A stretch of 64,000 nucleotides of DNA from an uncultured Acidimicrobiaceae bacterium (GCA_905182135.1 CAJJAG010000006.1:310001-374000), one strand, 5' to 3'; numbered from the stretch's first letter, positions 29,505 to 39,597 are shown. Notes: generated by a model not told the origin, from the sequence alone. Translations and numbers: made by a program.

Positions 29505-30839
29505 TCAGCTGTTGGAGCGTCGCTCTCGGTAATCGCGAGCGGCACCTTCTTCGGGCTCGACTTCGAGGATGAGACCCTCTACAGCAACAACACGAACTTG
29601 ACCCCCACTAGCGACAGGCGTCGCCCGGTTAGTTCGAGCCTTCCAAAGAGCTTCGTTGATCTTGACAATCCCGTCGGGGTCAACGTCTTCGAGAGCGGCG
29701 CCGACCTGACCAATCATCCACTCACGCCCAATAGTTGGAGTGGAAAAGCGAGTGCGCACCATGGTGGGCATCCCGGTGACCATCATCATGGTGATGCCAA
29801 CAACACCCACGACCATGGGAATCCATGACATCGAAACACCTTCCTTGAACAGGATCACCGTGCCAACCAGTAGAGCCAATGCTCCAACGATTGTCCAATA
29901 ACGCGGAACCCCGGTTTGGACATCAACCGAGAAGGAGAACATGGCCAGCACAATCAACACAATGGCCGCAGCCGACACCGGCAATATCCAGAGACCAAAT
30001 ACCCCGAGCAGGAACATCCCAGCACCGACGACGCCAGCGACACCGACGCCAGCGGTGTAGAACTCGAAGACAAGCAGCGCCAGGCCAATGGTGAAGAGCA
30101 AGTAAGCAACAGGGGGGCTTGCCACGGTGTGGAGTTGACCGGCGACCAACGAGAGTCGCTCAAAGCGAACCACTGAGTCCGAGACTGTTCGGGCGTCTTC
30201 GCCCTCGCCTCTGGTCGATATTTCGACACCCAGATCTGACAGGCTCACAACGAAGTCACCGACCGTCGGAGCATCGTTCGGCGCAATACCCAGTTCGATC
30301 ACCTGGTCTGCACCAATCGTGTCGTTCTGCATCAGCACCCCTGCAGCGCCAAGCAGGTCGCCGAAACGGTCATCGAGCAGGCGTTCACTGCCGCTGTTGC
30401 CAATGCGTGAACCAGGAGCAACACCGATGCGGTCAACCAATCCAGCGATTTCGACCCATGGACCAGTTGCCCGAGCACCGCTAGGGCCAACCCACATGGC
30501 TATGGGAACTTCAGCGTCCGCAATCACGTCGGCAAGTTCGTTGAGTTTGTCATTCGAGATGACCGATCCGGTGCTATTGAGCTGCAGCACCACAACCTTG
30601 GCACCCTCGGCATCAGCGTTTTCGATGCCATCGACCACGAAATCGGCGAGCAGTGGATCGAGAAGACCGCTGACCTGTAACACGACGGCAACGCCAGCGT
30701 CGGCGTCTTGTGCATTAGCTGGCTGGCTGAATGCGGCCAGGAATGGCAGCATGAGCAATGCAGCGAGAAGTGCCCGCGTGACACGGACCCATAGATTTCT
30801 AGCGACCTCGCCCCCCACGGCTTGATCTTGGGAGGTCAT
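29505..30839 (-). CDS. NfeD-like membrane protein with degenerate ClpP-class domain
   Basis: Protein of 444 residues with a signal peptide (ALLAALLMLPFLAAFSQPANA), an outside ClpP/SppA-like domain (about 45-220), four membrane helices (about 230-350) and a C-terminal OB-fold NfeD domain (about 370-440; ALWKARTNRATPVASGGQVR). In active NfeD1b proteases the nucleophile lies in a GAxAASAG-type motif; here the aligned segment is GARATGPW, with glycine in place of serine, so proteolysis is probably lost. Full-length NfeD proteins usually pair with a stomatin/flotillin; none is adjacent. The STAS gene lies 3 bp upstream, suggesting one transcript. Confidence 0.85.
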   Translation of the reverse strand: MTSQDQAVGGEVARNLWVRVTRALLAALLMLPFLAAFSQPANAQDADAGVAVVLQVSGLLDPLLADFVVDGIENADAEGAKVVVLQLNSTGSVISNDKLNELADVIADAEVPIAMWVGPSGARATGPWVEIAGLVDRIGVAPGSRIGNSGSERLLDDRFGDLLGAAGVLMQNDTIGADQVIELGIAPNDAPTVGDFVVSLSDLGVEISTRGEGEDARTVSDSVVRFERLSLVAGQLHTVASPPVAYLLFTIGLALLVFEFYTAGVGVAGVVGAGMFLLGVFGLWILPVSAAAIVLIVLAMFSFSVDVQTGVPRYWTIVGALALLVGTVILFKEGVSMSWIPMVVGVVGITMMMVTGMPTMVRTRFSTPTIGREWMIGQVGAALEDVDPDGIVKINEALWKARTNRATPVASGGQVRVVAVEGLILEVEPEEGAARDYRERRSNS

Positions 30840-30842
30840 AGG

Positions 30843-31208
30843 TCAGTCAGACGATTCAGGCGCATCATCGCCCAGCAAAGTAACGATGCCGGACTCGAGG
30901 GTTTCGGTAACGGGCACGATGCGGTCGAAGCCAGTCGTGTGTAGGAGACGGGTTAACGCGGGCTTGTCACAGACAACGACGATCTCGCCGTCGTGATCAC
31001 GATTACGGCGGATGCCACCAATGAGTGCACCCAAGCCAGCCGAATCCATGAAGGGGACTTCGGACAGATCAATCAGCAGCCGAGGTACCTCGGCCAAGCC
31101 AGACAGTGCCTCGCGAAACTGGCCGACGCTGTACGCGTCGATATCGCCGAGAGGACGCAGAGCGGTGTAGCTCTCGTGCTCTTCGGTTTCAACCTCAAAA
31201 TCAGACAT
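30843..31208 (-). CDS. STAS-domain anti-anti-sigma factor
   Basis: Protein of 121 residues from the ATG at 31208 (MSDFEVETEE); the frame continues upstream to 31286 without supporting motif. It is a single STAS domain with the conserved phosphorylatable serine in FMDSAGLGALIG, as in SpoIIAA/RsbV. Such proteins bind anti-sigma kinases and release a sigma factor when unphosphorylated. No RsbW-type kinase is adjacent. It is co-oriented with the NfeD-like gene and divergent from a response regulator. Confidence 0.88.
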   Translation of the reverse strand: MSDFEVETEEHESYTALRPLGDIDAYSVGQFREALSGLAEVPRLLIDLSEVPFMDSAGLGALIGGIRRNRDHDGEIVVVCDKPALTRLLHTTGFDRIVPVTETLESGIVTLLGDDAPESSD

Positions 31209-31404
31209 GTCGTCCTCCACCCAGTGGAACCAGATCGTACAGGAACCGAAACCGAACGGGTATCGGTGGTGGCCAGACGATATCAATCGGGTGGGCCACC
31301 CATCATTCCCTGGCGGAGTTTCTCGTCACACTCCATCTGACGGCATCCGGCAGAGTCACCGCGAAATCTCGCCATTTTCGAGCGACAGGACTAACCTGCT
31401 CCTC

Positions 31405-31863
31405 GTGACAAATGTGCTGTTGGCTACCGATGCAGATTGGCTCTTCGACGAGGTTTCCGCGGCTCTAGCCGAACCGGGAACGACGGTGTCTCGTATCACC
31501 GAAGGCCGCGACGTGAGTCAGGCCGTTAGCCAACTTGAACCCGACCTGGTCCTTCTCGACCTGCAGATCGGCACCAAGGGTGGCGTGGCGTCTTGTATCG
31601 ACCTGCGCCACGACATCGCCGAAGGTCGCTCCAAAGAGACCAAGGTCCTTATGTTGTTGGACCGCGACGCCGACCGCTGGATCGCACGTCAGGCCGATGC
31701 CGATGGCTGGCTAATCAAGCCACTCGACGCGTTCCGGTTGCGCCGCGCCGCCTTGGCCACGATCGCTGGTGAGTCCGTCTATGAGGGCGAACCTGCTGTT
31801 GGCATTCAAGAAGACTCGGCCGCAGGCATCCACGAGGACGTCGACGGCGAAACCGCCGAATAA
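31405..31863 (+). CDS. Receiver-domain response regulator without output domain
   Basis: Protein of about 152 residues from the GTG at 31405 (VTNVLLATDADW). It is a single receiver fold: phosphoacceptor aspartate in DLVLLDLQIG, the switch region VLMLLDRDAD and the conserved lysine in GWLIKPLD. The acidic tail (EDSAAGIHEDVDGETAE) has no DNA-binding domain, so output is by protein contact or the protein is a phosphate sink. It is divergent from the STAS gene, and a shared partner-switching pathway is conceivable but not shown. Confidence 0.78.
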   Translation: MTNVLLATDADWLFDEVSAALAEPGTTVSRITEGRDVSQAVSQLEPDLVLLDLQIGTKGGVASCIDLRHDIAEGRSKETKVLMLLDRDADRWIARQADADGWLIKPLDAFRLRRAALATIAGESVYEGEPAVGIQEDSAAGIHEDVDGETAE

Positions 31864-32128
31864 ACCCATACGGCAACCACTCAGATTTCGCTGCAGCCAG
31901 AACCGCTATCCAAATAACTCCCGGCTAGCTAACCCTGCAGGACCGACTCGAACGCTTGCTGACGTGCACGTTGAATCACCAGTCTCGCGTGCAGCAGGCG
32001 CTCTGGCCCACAATCGGAAAATCAAGTGCTTAACGGGGCTGGGGATCTCGGTCGCAACCGTCGAGCATCGCTGCGGGGCTGGGGCCCTCGGTGTTGTGTC
32101 GCGAACCCAGGTCAGTCGACCCGAGTAC

Positions 32129-33088
32129 TTAGGCGATCTGATCGTTCGGCTGATGGCCAGCCAGCACTCGCTGCGCATTGGCGAACTGCGCTCGATTAAT
32201 TGCATATTGACGCTCGACCGTCCCGCTTGAAATATGCGGCGTGGTGATGATGTTCATCACCGAGAACACTCGGTGATCCCCCGGCGGCGGTTCGGGATCG
32301 AACACGTCGACGCCCGCCCCAAGCAGGTGCCCGCTCTCGACCGAGTCCACCAGCGCATCCAAGTCATAGGTCGGCCCGCGGCTGGTGTTGATGAAGATCG
32401 CGTCCGACTTCATCGCTGCGAACTGCGAAGCGCCAAACATCGAGCGAGTCTCATCGGTCAATGGCACGTGCACGGTGACGATGTCTGCCTGTGCAATCAG
32501 CTCATCACGTTCGACGCGCTCGAGCCCATAAGCATCAACTAGTTCTGCCGGTGCTTCGACAATGTCGGTGTACAAAATACGACAGCCAAAGGCGTGCGCC
32601 AGATGAGCAATTCGCTTGCCGATCCGACCCAGGCCAATGATGCCGAGCGTCTTGTACGACACATTGTGCGAGCCCTCTCGCCAACCCAACATGTTCCACT
32701 CACCCGACTTCATACTCTGCTGCACAGCTGGTAACTGCTTCGAGAGCGCCAGTATGAGAAGCAGGGCATGCTCGGCAACACCTTCGGGCGTCATAACTGG
32801 TGTGACCGCTGCAGGAATACCCATTTCGGTCAACGTGTCTATGGCGATAGCGTCATAGCCCACGCCGTTATGCATCACCAGTTTACAGCGTTCGAGCATG
32901 CGGCACTGCTCTGTGGTTAGCGAGAGACAAACCAAAATGTCGGTGCGCGGCAGCACGTCTGCAACTGCATCGGCATCGGTCAGGTCGAGAAACTCGACGT
33001 CGAATTCATCGGGCTGCACTTCGGCAACCACCTTCTGAATCCAAGAATGGCAGGTTGTCCAAACGACAAGCGGTTTTGTAGGTGTCAC
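32129..33088 (-). CDS. D-isomer-specific 2-hydroxyacid dehydrogenase
   Basis: NAD-dependent dehydrogenase of 319 residues (GTG start). The Rossmann motif is GIIGLGRIGKR; the catalytic triad is Arg in NTSRGP, Glu in DPEPPPG and His in TPHISS. The N-terminal substrate domain has HNGVGYDAIAID. It belongs to the phosphoglycerate-dehydrogenase/CtBP-like group; the substrate is unclear, since the serine-pathway ACT extension is absent. Monocistronic. Confidence 0.9.
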   Translation of the reverse strand: MTPTKPLVVWTTCHSWIQKVVAEVQPDEFDVEFLDLTDADAVADVLPRTDILVCLSLTTEQCRMLERCKLVMHNGVGYDAIAIDTLTEMGIPAAVTPVMTPEGVAEHALLLILALSKQLPAVQQSMKSGEWNMLGWREGSHNVSYKTLGIIGLGRIGKRIAHLAHAFGCRILYTDIVEAPAELVDAYGLERVERDELIAQADIVTVHVPLTDETRSMFGASQFAAMKSDAIFINTSRGPTYDLDALVDSVESGHLLGAGVDVFDPEPPPGDHRVFSVMNIITTPHISSGTVERQYAINRAQFANAQRVLAGHQPNDQIA

Positions 33089-33174
33089 GATTCGACGTTA
33101 TTCGATCCGAGGCAGTGGCTTACACACGTCGACGAACTGCTGCGGTCCACAGCGCAGTTTGGCCGGGTTCTGCC

Positions 33175-33768
33175 TTAGGCCTGATCGGGTGCAAATCCTC
33201 GAGCGGCGGCATGGAGCCCATCGCGATAGACGGCCTCGGCCGCAACGGGTTCCTCGGTCGGCTGGATGCCAGCGAGCTCAAGCATTACCAGCCCGTGCGA
33301 CATGCCCCACTGTGCCCAGGCGATCTGTGTAGCGTCGCCTTGTCGTAGATGACCAGCCCCTTGTTGCGCCTGGACCGTGTCCACCAACACCTGGAATGAC
33401 CCCAATGCCATGAGCGTGGCTTCTGGACTTGGGGTAAACCCGGGAACCGCTTGGGTGAACATGATCTGATATGACCCAGGATTCTCGAGGGCCCACATTC
33501 GATACGCCATCCCAAGCTGTTCTCCCTGATCGGCGGGTCGCCCGTTAACTGCTTCCTCAAGCGCCTGGGTGAAGCGGTGGAAGCCATCGACATAGATCGC
33601 CTCAACGATGCCGTCCTTGCCCCCAAAACGGCTGTACACCGCCATCGTGGTGCAACCAGCTGTTGTCGCTATATCGCGCACACGCAGCGCCTGCGGGCCG
33701 CCATGAGCCAGCAGCTTGAGCGCTGCCGCCAAGATGGCGTGTTGCTGTTCAGAGGAAGTTGAGGACAT
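33175..33768 (-). CDS. TetR-family repressor
   Basis: Regulator of 197 residues from the ATG at 33768; the longer frame to 34302 overlaps the carotenoid oxygenase gene and is not credible. The helix-turn-helix is at residues about 10-55 (ALRVRDIATTAGCTTMAVYSRF), followed by an all-helical ligand-binding part with a TetR_C_33-like core (MYRMWALENPGSYQIMF is close to the family pattern). It is divergent from the carotenoid oxygenase gene with 42 bp between starts, and a perfect palindrome in that gap is its probable operator. It probably represses the oxygenase and itself until an apocarotenoid-like or aromatic ligand binds. Confidence 0.9.
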   Translation of the reverse strand: MSSTSSEQQHAILAAALKLLAHGGPQALRVRDIATTAGCTTMAVYSRFGGKDGIVEAIYVDGFHRFTQALEEAVNGRPADQGEQLGMAYRMWALENPGSYQIMFTQAVPGFTPSPEATLMALGSFQVLVDTVQAQQGAGHLRQGDATQIAWAQWGMSHGLVMLELAGIQPTEEPVAAEAVYRDGLHAAARGFAPDQA

Positions 33769-33795
33769 GTAACCCTTTACGATAGGAGATACAGA

Positions 33796-33812
33796 TGTTA
33801 TAACACTGTTAT
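33796..33812 (+). promoter_or_regulatory. TetR operator at the carotenoid oxygenase start
   Basis: The 10-bp perfect palindrome TGTTATAACA (33796-33805) overlaps a second one, ATAAC-ACT-GTTAT (33800-33812), which runs into the ATG at 33811. TTATAA within it can serve as a -10 box, with TTTACG about 17 bp upstream. Transcription would then begin at or next to the ATG, giving a leaderless mRNA. Confidence 0.65.
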
Positions 33813-35187
33813 GTTTCTCAACGACGCCTCTCCATACCTCGCTGGAAACTTCGCCCCCGTGACCGAAGAACTCACCGCATTTGACCTCCCGGTGACCGGC
33901 CAAATTCCCGAAGAGCTCGAAGGTCGGCTCCTTCGAAATGGCCCAAATCCAATCGACCCACCCGACATGGCGCATCATCATTGGTTCATCGGCGATGGCA
34001 TGGTCCACGGCGTTCGGCTGCGTGGCGGCAAGGCCGAGTGGTACCGCAATCGTTATGTCGGGAGTCAGAACGTGACCGAGAAACTTGGTCGCCGCACGCC
34101 AAAGCCAGTCACTGCCAACTCGGGCCCGAACACCAATGTCATCGGTCATGCGGGGCGCACGTATGCCATCGTCGAGGCTGGCACCAAGCCTGTCGAGCTC
34201 GACTACGAACTCGAGACGATCGGCACCGACGGCTTCTGCGACAGCTTGCCAAATGGGTACACGGCCCACCCGAAGTACGACCCGTTGACAGGCGAGATGC
34301 ATGCCATCAACTATGCGCCGCAGGTGCTGATGGACAAGTTGGAGTATGTCGTCGTCGGCGCTGACGGAACAATGACTAAGTCACTGCAAATCAGCGCGCC
34401 CACCATGCCAATGGTGCACGACATGGGTCTGACTCAAAAGTACGCCGTCGTGTTCGACCTGCCGGTTGCGGTCGATCTTGATCTCGCCTTTAGCGGCGCC
34501 GCGTTCCCGCTGCGATGGTTCGACGACTACGACGCTCGTGTTGGATTGCTGCCTCGCAGCGCAGCGACAGAAGCCGAAATCGTCTGGTGCAGCATCGGCC
34601 CGTGTTACGCCTTCCATCCGTTGAACAGCTATGACCTGGACGACGGCCGGGTCGTCATCGACATCTGCCGCTACGACAAGCTGTTCGACAACGATCGCAA
34701 TGGCCCTTTCCGCGACTCTCTCCCGCAGCTCGAACGCTGGACGGTTGATCCCAAGGCCCGCAAGGTCACCCGAGACGTCATCGACGAGCGTTTCCAAGAG
34801 TTCCCCCGTGTCGCAGGTTCGGTACTGAACCAGAAGCACCGTTTCGGTTACACCACGGCTGTGGGCACCAGCCTCAATCAGTGGGCGTTCGGCGACACGA
34901 TCAAGCATGATCTCGACGCAGGCACCAGCCAGGTGCACGAGCACGGCGCTGGCCGTGGTGCCGGTGAGCCCGTCTTCGTCAGCCGCTCCGGTGGCACCAC
35001 CGAGGACGAAGGCTGGATCCTGACAACCGTCTATGACGCGACCACCGACCGCAGCGACATCGTCATTCTCGACGCTGCCGACATAAGCGGCGCCGAAGTC
35101 GCCCGCATCGAACTGCCGGCCCGCATCCCGCACGGCTTCCACGGCAACTGGGTCCGCGACTCCGTCACCCCACCGCCGGCAAGCTAG
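33811..35187 (+). CDS. Carotenoid cleavage oxygenase
   Basis: Non-haem iron dioxygenase of 458 residues of the RPE65/NinaB/lignostilbene-dioxygenase family. The N-terminal FAPVTEELTAFDLPVTG and RLLRNGPNP blocks are typical. The four iron-binding histidines appear in order in TAHPKYDPLTG, MVHDMG, YAFHPLNSYD and HGFHGNW. It cleaves a conjugated double bond in a carotenoid, apocarotenoid or stilbene; which one cannot be told. The gene is controlled by the divergent TetR. A strong hairpin follows the stop. No Shine-Dalgarno is at the right distance from the ATG. Confidence 0.94.
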   Translation: MFLNDASPYLAGNFAPVTEELTAFDLPVTGQIPEELEGRLLRNGPNPIDPPDMAHHHWFIGDGMVHGVRLRGGKAEWYRNRYVGSQNVTEKLGRRTPKPVTANSGPNTNVIGHAGRTYAIVEAGTKPVELDYELETIGTDGFCDSLPNGYTAHPKYDPLTGEMHAINYAPQVLMDKLEYVVVGADGTMTKSLQISAPTMPMVHDMGLTQKYAVVFDLPVAVDLDLAFSGAAFPLRWFDDYDARVGLLPRSAATEAEIVWCSIGPCYAFHPLNSYDLDDGRVVIDICRYDKLFDNDRNGPFRDSLPQLERWTVDPKARKVTRDVIDERFQEFPRVAGSVLNQKHRFGYTTAVGTSLNQWAFGDTIKHDLDAGTSQVHEHGAGRGAGEPVFVSRSGGTTEDEGWILTTVYDATTDRSDIVILDAADISGAEVARIELPARIPHGFHGNWVRDSVTPPPAS

Positions 35188-35190
35188 TTG

Positions 35191-35229
35191 CAAAGAACGA
35201 ACCCGTGCCTGGTACCGGTTCGTTCCTTG
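35191..35229 (+). terminator. Terminator hairpin after the carotenoid oxygenase
   Basis: 13-bp stem with one mismatch (35191-35203 with 35217-35229) beginning 3 bp after the stop codon; the core is GAACGAACC paired with GGTTCGTTC. No T-run follows; the repeat array begins at its last base. Confidence 0.7.
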
Positions 35230-35296
35230 CACCATCGGTGTCTGACACAGATGATTGCACCATCGGTGTCTGACACAGATGATTGACACAGATAAT
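35229..35296. repeat. Tandem 28-bp palindromic repeat, locus 2
   Basis: Two identical 28-bp copies (35229-35256 and 35257-35284) plus a partial third (GACACAGATAAT, 35285-35296). Each contains GTGTC-T-GACAC flanked by ACCATC and GATGAT, so the RNA can fold into a long hairpin. It is the same family as the repeats at 14646-14701. Confidence 0.9.
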
Positions 35297-35972
35297 AAGT
35301 CGTCCGCTGTGAGTAGGCCGACGATCCCTCTCCGTCTGTGAATTCCGCCTCGCTGTCCTTGGAGCCAGGTCAATCGGCGTGAGCTCACCGCTTGGCGCAT
35401 GCACGCGAAAGCATGCGCCAAGCAGGAATTACTGGAGGGGACCTGAAGATCGACCAGCAGCAGGAGTCAGCGGGAGTAGAACAGGCGTCTTTCCGGCGAT
35501 GGCGAGCTTGATCCTGTCGCCGGTCTTGAGGATCGCAAACTCGACCTTGACCATCTCGTTGCTGCAATTGGCGCGGCCCAAGTTGAGGTGCTGGAAACGG
35601 TCGACAGTGGGCGGCTTAGGGTCAGCGAACCTGCCGACGCTCATGGCAATCACACTGTTCGGTCGACATGGTGGCGGGCCGAGCTCGATGGGTCCGACGT
35701 ATCGAGCGATGCAACGGGCTTCGAACCTATTTGTCTACGACGCTCCGGCAACCAGCGAGGGTGCAACCGCCTATGCCGCCCTCGAAGGTCTGTCGATCGC
35801 AGACGGCGAGCGTTTCCATCTGATCACGACTTGAGCGATTCGATCCGTCTCTGGTTAGAAGGCAGGTCGGGCCCAGCTCGACAGCGGCAACCCGGTGAGA
35901 TACCCGATCTTGCCGAGAGAAGAGTCTCCGTTCAGCGGCGCGCGTGCACTGCGAACGACATACGGTTCTCCC
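35297..35972. other. Gene-poor stretch before the MpaB-family gene
   Basis: About 675 bp without a gene I can support. A minus-strand frame at 35429-35653 (VKVEFAILKTGDRIKLAIAG) reads like a beta-sandwich fragment, and a plus-strand piece near 35725-35834 (FVYDAPATSEGATAYAAL) also looks protein-like. These overlapping fragments on opposite strands suggest decayed coding DNA. The inverted repeat AGCATGCGCCAAG/CTTGGCGCATGC near 35390-35425 is a possible hairpin. Confidence 0.4.
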
Positions 35973-36851
35973 ATGACTGCTGAGCTTGTTCGCCGACGAG
36001 TGGCGACCGTTGTGCGCAAGCTGGTCATTGGCCAGAGCACGATTGCACCTATTGCAGCTTGGGATCTCGACGACCCAAATCCCATTGCCCAGGACAGCCC
36101 AGTGCGCTTGGTCCACGCCGACCCCGCGATGTTCGTGGGCGGCGTGCGAGCGCTGCTCTTCCAGACGCTACATCCAGTAGCCATGTTCGGCGTCGCTGAA
36201 CACAGCGACTACGAACACGATCCGTTGGGCCGACTGCAGCGCACCGCGTCGTTTCTCGGCAAGACGACCTATGGCACAGCGGCTGAAGCAAACGAGGCCA
36301 TCAATGTTGTGCGAGCGATCCACAGCCGAGTCGTGGGCACCATGCCCGACGGCACGATCTATCGAGCCGACGACCCTCGGCTGCTGGGCTGGGTGCACGC
36401 CACCGAAGTCGACAGCTTCCTGACTGGCCATCAGAAATACGGCGCAACCCGACTTTCGCCCGACGAATGTGACCGCTACATCGCCGACATGGGTGTTATC
36501 GGGACAGCCCTTGGGATGGACGACGCACCCCAGTCACAAGCCGAGCTTGCGGCCATGCTCGATTCGTATCGGGACGAGCTTGCGCCCTCGAAACAGTGCC
36601 GCGATGCCACCCGGTTCCTGTTTGCTCCCGCGTTGCCGATCGGGGTGCTCCCCTTCTACGGGCTGATCTTCAGTTCGGCGGTCGCCATGCTGCCTCGATG
36701 GGCTCGGGCAATGCTCTTACTGCCGGTGGCTCCAGGTATCGACCCGCTCCTATTGCGCCCGGCAATGAGTGCCTTGACCCGCGGGCTGCGCTGGGCTCAG
36801 GTAGCGCCACATGCCGATGAGTCGACCGAACACGTTGGCGTAGAGGGCTAG
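35973..36851 (+). CDS. Oxygenase MpaB-family protein (DUF2236)
   Basis: Protein of 292 residues from the ATG at 35973 (MTAELVRRR). It matches the DUF2236/MpaB/rubber-oxygenase (Lcp-like) catalytic domain: AMFVGGVRALLFQTLHPVAM with the first histidine, then EHSDYEHDPLGRLQRTASF and the WVHATEVDSFL block, and late FAPALPIGVLPFYGLIF. Family members bind haem b or act as oxygenases on hydrophobic polymers and side chains; many actinobacterial copies are uncharacterised. Start evidence is modest, since the frame is open to 35895. Confidence 0.85.
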   Translation: MTAELVRRRVATVVRKLVIGQSTIAPIAAWDLDDPNPIAQDSPVRLVHADPAMFVGGVRALLFQTLHPVAMFGVAEHSDYEHDPLGRLQRTASFLGKTTYGTAAEANEAINVVRAIHSRVVGTMPDGTIYRADDPRLLGWVHATEVDSFLTGHQKYGATRLSPDECDRYIADMGVIGTALGMDDAPQSQAELAAMLDSYRDELAPSKQCRDATRFLFAPALPIGVLPFYGLIFSSAVAMLPRWARAMLLLPVAPGIDPLLLRPAMSALTRGLRWAQVAPHADESTEHVGVEG

Positions 36852-36933
36852 CTCGTGGCCCCAGAGCCCAGTGACCTAAAGCCGAAATGCAGGAGACCGG
36901 AAAACAACCGATGTTCCCTGTTCGCGAGACCTC

Positions 36934-37347
36934 TTAGAGCTCGAACAGCTCGAGCGCGCCTGTGTTTTGCGCCCGCTCAATGATCTCTAGCCCGAGTAAC
37001 GAGAAGAAGAAGTACACGAGCGCACCAGCGACCACCGCCCATCCCCAGCGGTAACCGCCAACGAGGGCGAGCAGCAGACCCACGGTCGCCACAGCCGGGG
37101 CGGCCAATCCGCTGAATCCAAAGCCGATCTTCACGAACGCTCCAATCGTGGCGTTGCGGCGTAACAACCCAGTCGTCCACATGAGGGTCGAGGACACCGC
37201 CAAGGCTGCGGCTATCCAACCCATCGTGCCGACCCACATGTTCAAGGCCGCAAAGGCAACTGAGCCAACGAGCATGAGCACCGCTAACACTGACAGGTCA
37301 CCTGCGGCCGCATCGCGCAGCTCATCGTCGGTAAGTTCTGGATCCAC
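36934..37347 (-). CDS. Small four-helix membrane protein
   Basis: Protein of 137 residues from a GTG (VDPELTDDELRDAAAGD). After a short acidic cytoplasmic start come four hydrophobic segments, at about 18-38, 44-60, 68-92 and 100-125. No family motif is recognised. It stands alone between the MpaB-family gene and the broken YHYH gene. Confidence 0.7.
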   Translation of the reverse strand: MDPELTDDELRDAAAGDLSVLAVLMLVGSVAFAALNMWVGTMGWIAAALAVSSTLMWTTGLLRRNATIGAFVKIGFGFSGLAAPAVATVGLLLALVGGYRWGWAVVAGALVYFFFSLLGLEIIERAQNTGALELFEL

Positions 37348-37440
37348 CCACGCAATCTACCGATCGATGCCAGATGCCGGGCCCGACATCTGGCGGTACT
37401 GGCCGACGACACAAACCAGCACCTCTCTAACAGCTAGCAG

Positions 37441-37954
37441 TTATGACGCCGCATCCGTTGCGACTTGGAGGCGACCGACCGAGTAGGGACTTGCGCCCTC
37501 GGTCAGCTGATAGTGACAGACCCCCTTAGGGCACCAGGCGTCAATCCAACGTGGTCAGAACACTCATCGAGATCGGCGTTGATCAGCATTACCCCACCCT
37601 CGCCCTTGGAGCCATACATTGAAAAACCGTCGAGCAACACACCGATAATCGTGGAGTATCGGCCAGCTTCGAGTCCGCGCTTGTGGTTCCTAAGCTGCGG
37701 TCGCCTACGCAGCCGCTGGTGCCAGTTCAAACGTGACATCGTTTGCTTCATCTGACGAATCGGCAACGTTTCCGTCGTTTCCGTCAGCTTTGACTGGCGT
37801 GACAAGTGGAGACAAGTGGAACAGTCGCCACCGAAGATGTTGGCTCTGCGATGTTGTCTGCAGAATCAGCAACATTGTCTGGGTACTCGGCCGAACCGCA
37901 CGAAATAAGAACGAGGAGGACGAAGACGAGAAAGAGCCTTCTATGGAGTCGCAT
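37441..37954 (-). pseudogene. Broken YHYH-domain lipoprotein gene
   Basis: Pieces of one gene in three frames. From the ATG at 37954 a lipoprotein signal is clear (MRLHRRLFLVFVLLVLISCG, lipid cysteine 19), followed by an acidic linker. A perfect 10-bp tandem duplication (GACAAGTGGA twice, near 37801-37820) then shifts the frame; removing one copy restores the reading into KADGNDGNVADSSDEANDVTF. After stops, the YHYH core continues in another frame (GVLLDGFSMYGSKGEGG, LDECSDH), and a further shift leads to VCHYQLTEGASPYSVG, the degenerate YHYH motif itself, ending at 37441. Intact YHYH proteins are secreted and of poorly known function. This copy cannot make a normal product. Confidence 0.7.
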
Positions 37955-38005
37955 ATGGCTCATAGGCAGGATTGCAAATACCTGAACTGCGCGCAGCCTG
38001 TGAGT

Positions 38006-38257
38006 TCATGGAGGATTTGTCACATACCGGTTGGCTGCGTCGGTAAGCGACAAGTCCAACTGGTTGGCCAGCGATGACACCCACGCCAGCACATCACCCA
38101 GTTCGTGCAATTGCTGCTCCTTGGTTCCCTTGCGCACAGCCTGAGCCAACTCACCGACCTCTTCGCACAACCACGCCACCGTCGACGGCATGCCTCGTTC
38201 CCGGTCGTCTGCTCCGTAGAGCGTTTCCATCAAGGTTTGGAACTCAGCGATCTCCAT
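38006..38257 (-). CDS. MazG-like nucleotide pyrophosphohydrolase
   Basis: Protein of 83 residues from the ATG at 38257 (MEIAEFQTLMETLYG); a TTG 30 bases upstream would add 10 residues. It holds the all-alpha NTP-pyrophosphatase motif ExxE...ExxD in WLCEEVGELAQAV and HELGDVLAWV, which binds Mg and cleaves non-canonical or excess NTPs to NMP and pyrophosphate. It follows asd by 80 bp on the same strand and may be read through from it. Confidence 0.85.
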   Translation of the reverse strand: MEIAEFQTLMETLYGADDRERGMPSTVAWLCEEVGELAQAVRKGTKEQQLHELGDVLAWVSSLANQLDLSLTDAANRYVTNPP

Positions 38258-38337
38258 GCCAGCAGTCTCGCGCCAAAACGCCAACAAAGAGCGTTACCAG
38301 CAATCGCCACTGGTAACGCCCCTCACTCGAGAAATGG

Positions 38338-39537
<1,200 letters not shown>

Positions 39538-39597
39538 TCACCGTGCCGCTACCTATTGCAGGCAACAACAGCGAACATCTGGCGATGACCCATCGAT

